Part shown: positions 63,112 through 64,000 of the stretch, piece by piece
Position numbering within the stretch: position 1 is the stretch's first letter
How the letters are laid out: each line of letters opens with the position of its first letter
NCBI GenBank assembly: GCA_019694655.1
Contig: JAIBBN010000001.1
Location: 372,001-436,000, forward strand
From: Leptospirales bacterium
GTDB taxonomy: Bacteria; Spirochaetota; Leptospiria; Leptospirales; Leptonemataceae
Direction: 5' to 3'
DNA: 64,000 nucleotides
Position numbers and translations under genes: made by a program
The notes under the pieces: model-generated
What the model was told of the DNA's origin: nothing
Seen by the model: the letters and a program-made list of their open reading frames with translations, nothing else
Databases searched by the model: none

Positions 63112-64000
63112 AGTCGCTCCGATCGCGGCCGGGCGCGCTGCTTCTGCTTGCCCTGTGTCTGACGGCGTCGGGGGTCGAGAGCTGCTGGACGCAGCCGCTG
63201 CAGGCCGACGATCAAGAGGACTGGTTGACGATTGCCAACATTGGCGATATCATGTGTCACGATCCGCAACTGGCTGCCGCCTGGGATGCGCAGACTCAGC
63301 AATACAATTTCGACGGCGTCTTTGAACCAATTGCCGCCGAACTCTCCAGCGCCGATTTGACCATTGCCAATCTGGAGACTACGCTGCCCGGCGAACGAAG
63401 GCTCTATTCCGGCTATCCGGAATTTGGTTCGCCCGACGCTCTGCCGGCGGCGGCTAAGCGCGCCGGCGTTGATGTGCTGACGCTGGCCAACAATCATTCC
63501 GTCGACAAAGGGCGCCGCGGGATTTTGCGCACCATTGATGTTGTCGAAGAGCTTGGATTTCGACGACTGGGAACCTATCGCTCGCTCGATGACTGGAACC
63601 AGCATCGCATTTTATGGCTGGAGATCAAGGGCCTGCGTCTGGCGCTGCTCAACTACACCTACGGAACCAACGGCATCCGGGTTCCCGCCGGAGTAGTAGT
63701 GAATCAAATTGAAAACGGCCGGCAGATCGCCGAAGATCTGGAGCTGGCGCGCGGTCAATCGCCCGATGCAATCATTGTCATTTTTCACTATGGCACTGAG
63801 TACATGCGTCTGCCGGACGCCTACCAGCGGCGCTGGACTGATTTTGCGCTGCAGAATGGCGCCGACATTGTGCTCGGCGGACATCCCCATGTTGTGCAGC
63901 CCTATCAGATCACAAGCATCACCGATCGTTTTGGCGAGACGCGCGATCGACTGATCATCTACAGTACAGGCAATTTTGTCAGCAACCAGCAGAAGCGGTA
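63108..64000 (+). CDS. CapA-like (PGA_cap) metallophosphatase-fold protein, partial
   Basis: Starts at ATG 63108 and is open to the window end, so the C-terminus is missing. A signal sequence (C26 in VESC may be lipidated) precedes motifs of the PgsA/CapA group: IGDIMCHDPQ, TIANLETTL, LTLANNHSVDKG, IFHYGTEY and GGHPHVVQPY. These proteins take part in poly-gamma-glutamate capsule or related envelope polymer work. The ATG overlaps the previous stop, so the two genes are coupled. Confidence 0.85.
   Translation, partial: MKSLRSRPGALLLLALCLTASGVESCWTQPLQADDQEDWLTIANIGDIMCHDPQLAAAWDAQTQQYNFDGVFEPIAAELSSADLTIANLETTLPGERRLYSGYPEFGSPDALPAAAKRAGVDVLTLANNHSVDKGRRGILRTIDVVEELGFRRLGTYRSLDDWNQHRILWLEIKGLRLALLNYTYGTNGIRVPAGVVVNQIENGRQIAEDLELARGQSPDAIIVIFHYGTEYMRLPDAYQRRWTDFALQNGADIVLGGHPHVVQPYQITSITDRFGETRDRLIIYSTGNFVSNQQKR

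Noticed and set aside
1-64000. tRNA, rRNA, CRISPR arrays, insertion sequences and attachment sites
   Set aside because: Scanned by eye for tRNA T-arm consensus, repeated spacers, transposase motifs and long direct repeats in the gaps; none found. A computed scan would be more sensitive.

Overview
The window is a densely packed bacterial chromosome segment of high G+C (roughly 60 % by eye). Short gaps, many 4-base stop/start overlaps and a mix of housekeeping and envelope genes point to a core region. I see no rRNA, tRNA, CRISPR array, phage gene or insertion sequence. The best guess for the organism is a spirochaete of the order Leptospirales. The reasons are a large lipoprotein ending in a DUF1554 domain, many lipoproteins with loose spirochaete-type lipoboxes, a FliL-type flagellar protein, a secreted protein resembling a leptospiral family, and several sensor/anti-sigma proteins of a kind common in Leptospira.

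Layout. 1-9.7 kb: end of a zinc-type alcohol dehydrogenase, a MASE1 adenylate cyclase, an MltF-like lytic transglycosylase, a membrane protein, an Lgt-like protein, the DUF1554 lipoprotein, and a FliL-like protein with a small membrane protein. 9.7-18.2 kb: a radical SAM protein of the MJ0619/Tes type, facing glnK-amt (the PII protein lacks the Tyr that is normally modified), then a CHASE4-like/RsbW-like sensor, a CHASE hybrid histidine kinase and a PP2C-type phosphatase. 18.2-27.2 kb: a biotinyl-domain protein, MazG, MurB, a RimI-like acetyltransferase, a TPR lipoprotein, DprA, TopA and a thiolase. 27.2-36.4 kb: a full recC-recB-recD operon, head to head with a DUF6279-like lipoprotein. 36.4-46.9 kb: a BON lipoprotein, a gene-free stretch ending in a strong terminator, a NarL-type regulator, PolA, a STAS protein coupled to TrpC, a metallo-beta-lactamase-fold protein, and the RNase R/TsaB/TsaE operon. 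46.9-52.9 kb: an Arg-rich membrane protein, ExbB/ExbD-like proteins, an outer-membrane protein, an SH3 lipoprotein, an SGNH lipoprotein and an alpha/beta hydrolase. 53-56 kb: purN-purH. 56-62 kb: a minus-strand run of DUF368 (PopT-like) protein, GlcD-like oxidase, GHKL-type ATPase, NfeD protease and slipin. 62-64 kb: a secreted protein of unknown function coupled to a CapA-like protein that runs off the window.

Shared themes are DNA repair and topology (RecBCD, DprA, TopA, PolA), envelope and lipid work (Lgt-like, MurB, MltF-like, PopT-like, NfeD/slipin, possibly Tes-like), and partner-switching signal transduction (RsbW-like sensor, PP2C phosphatase, STAS protein). All family assignments come from reading motifs in the translations. 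No database search was possible.
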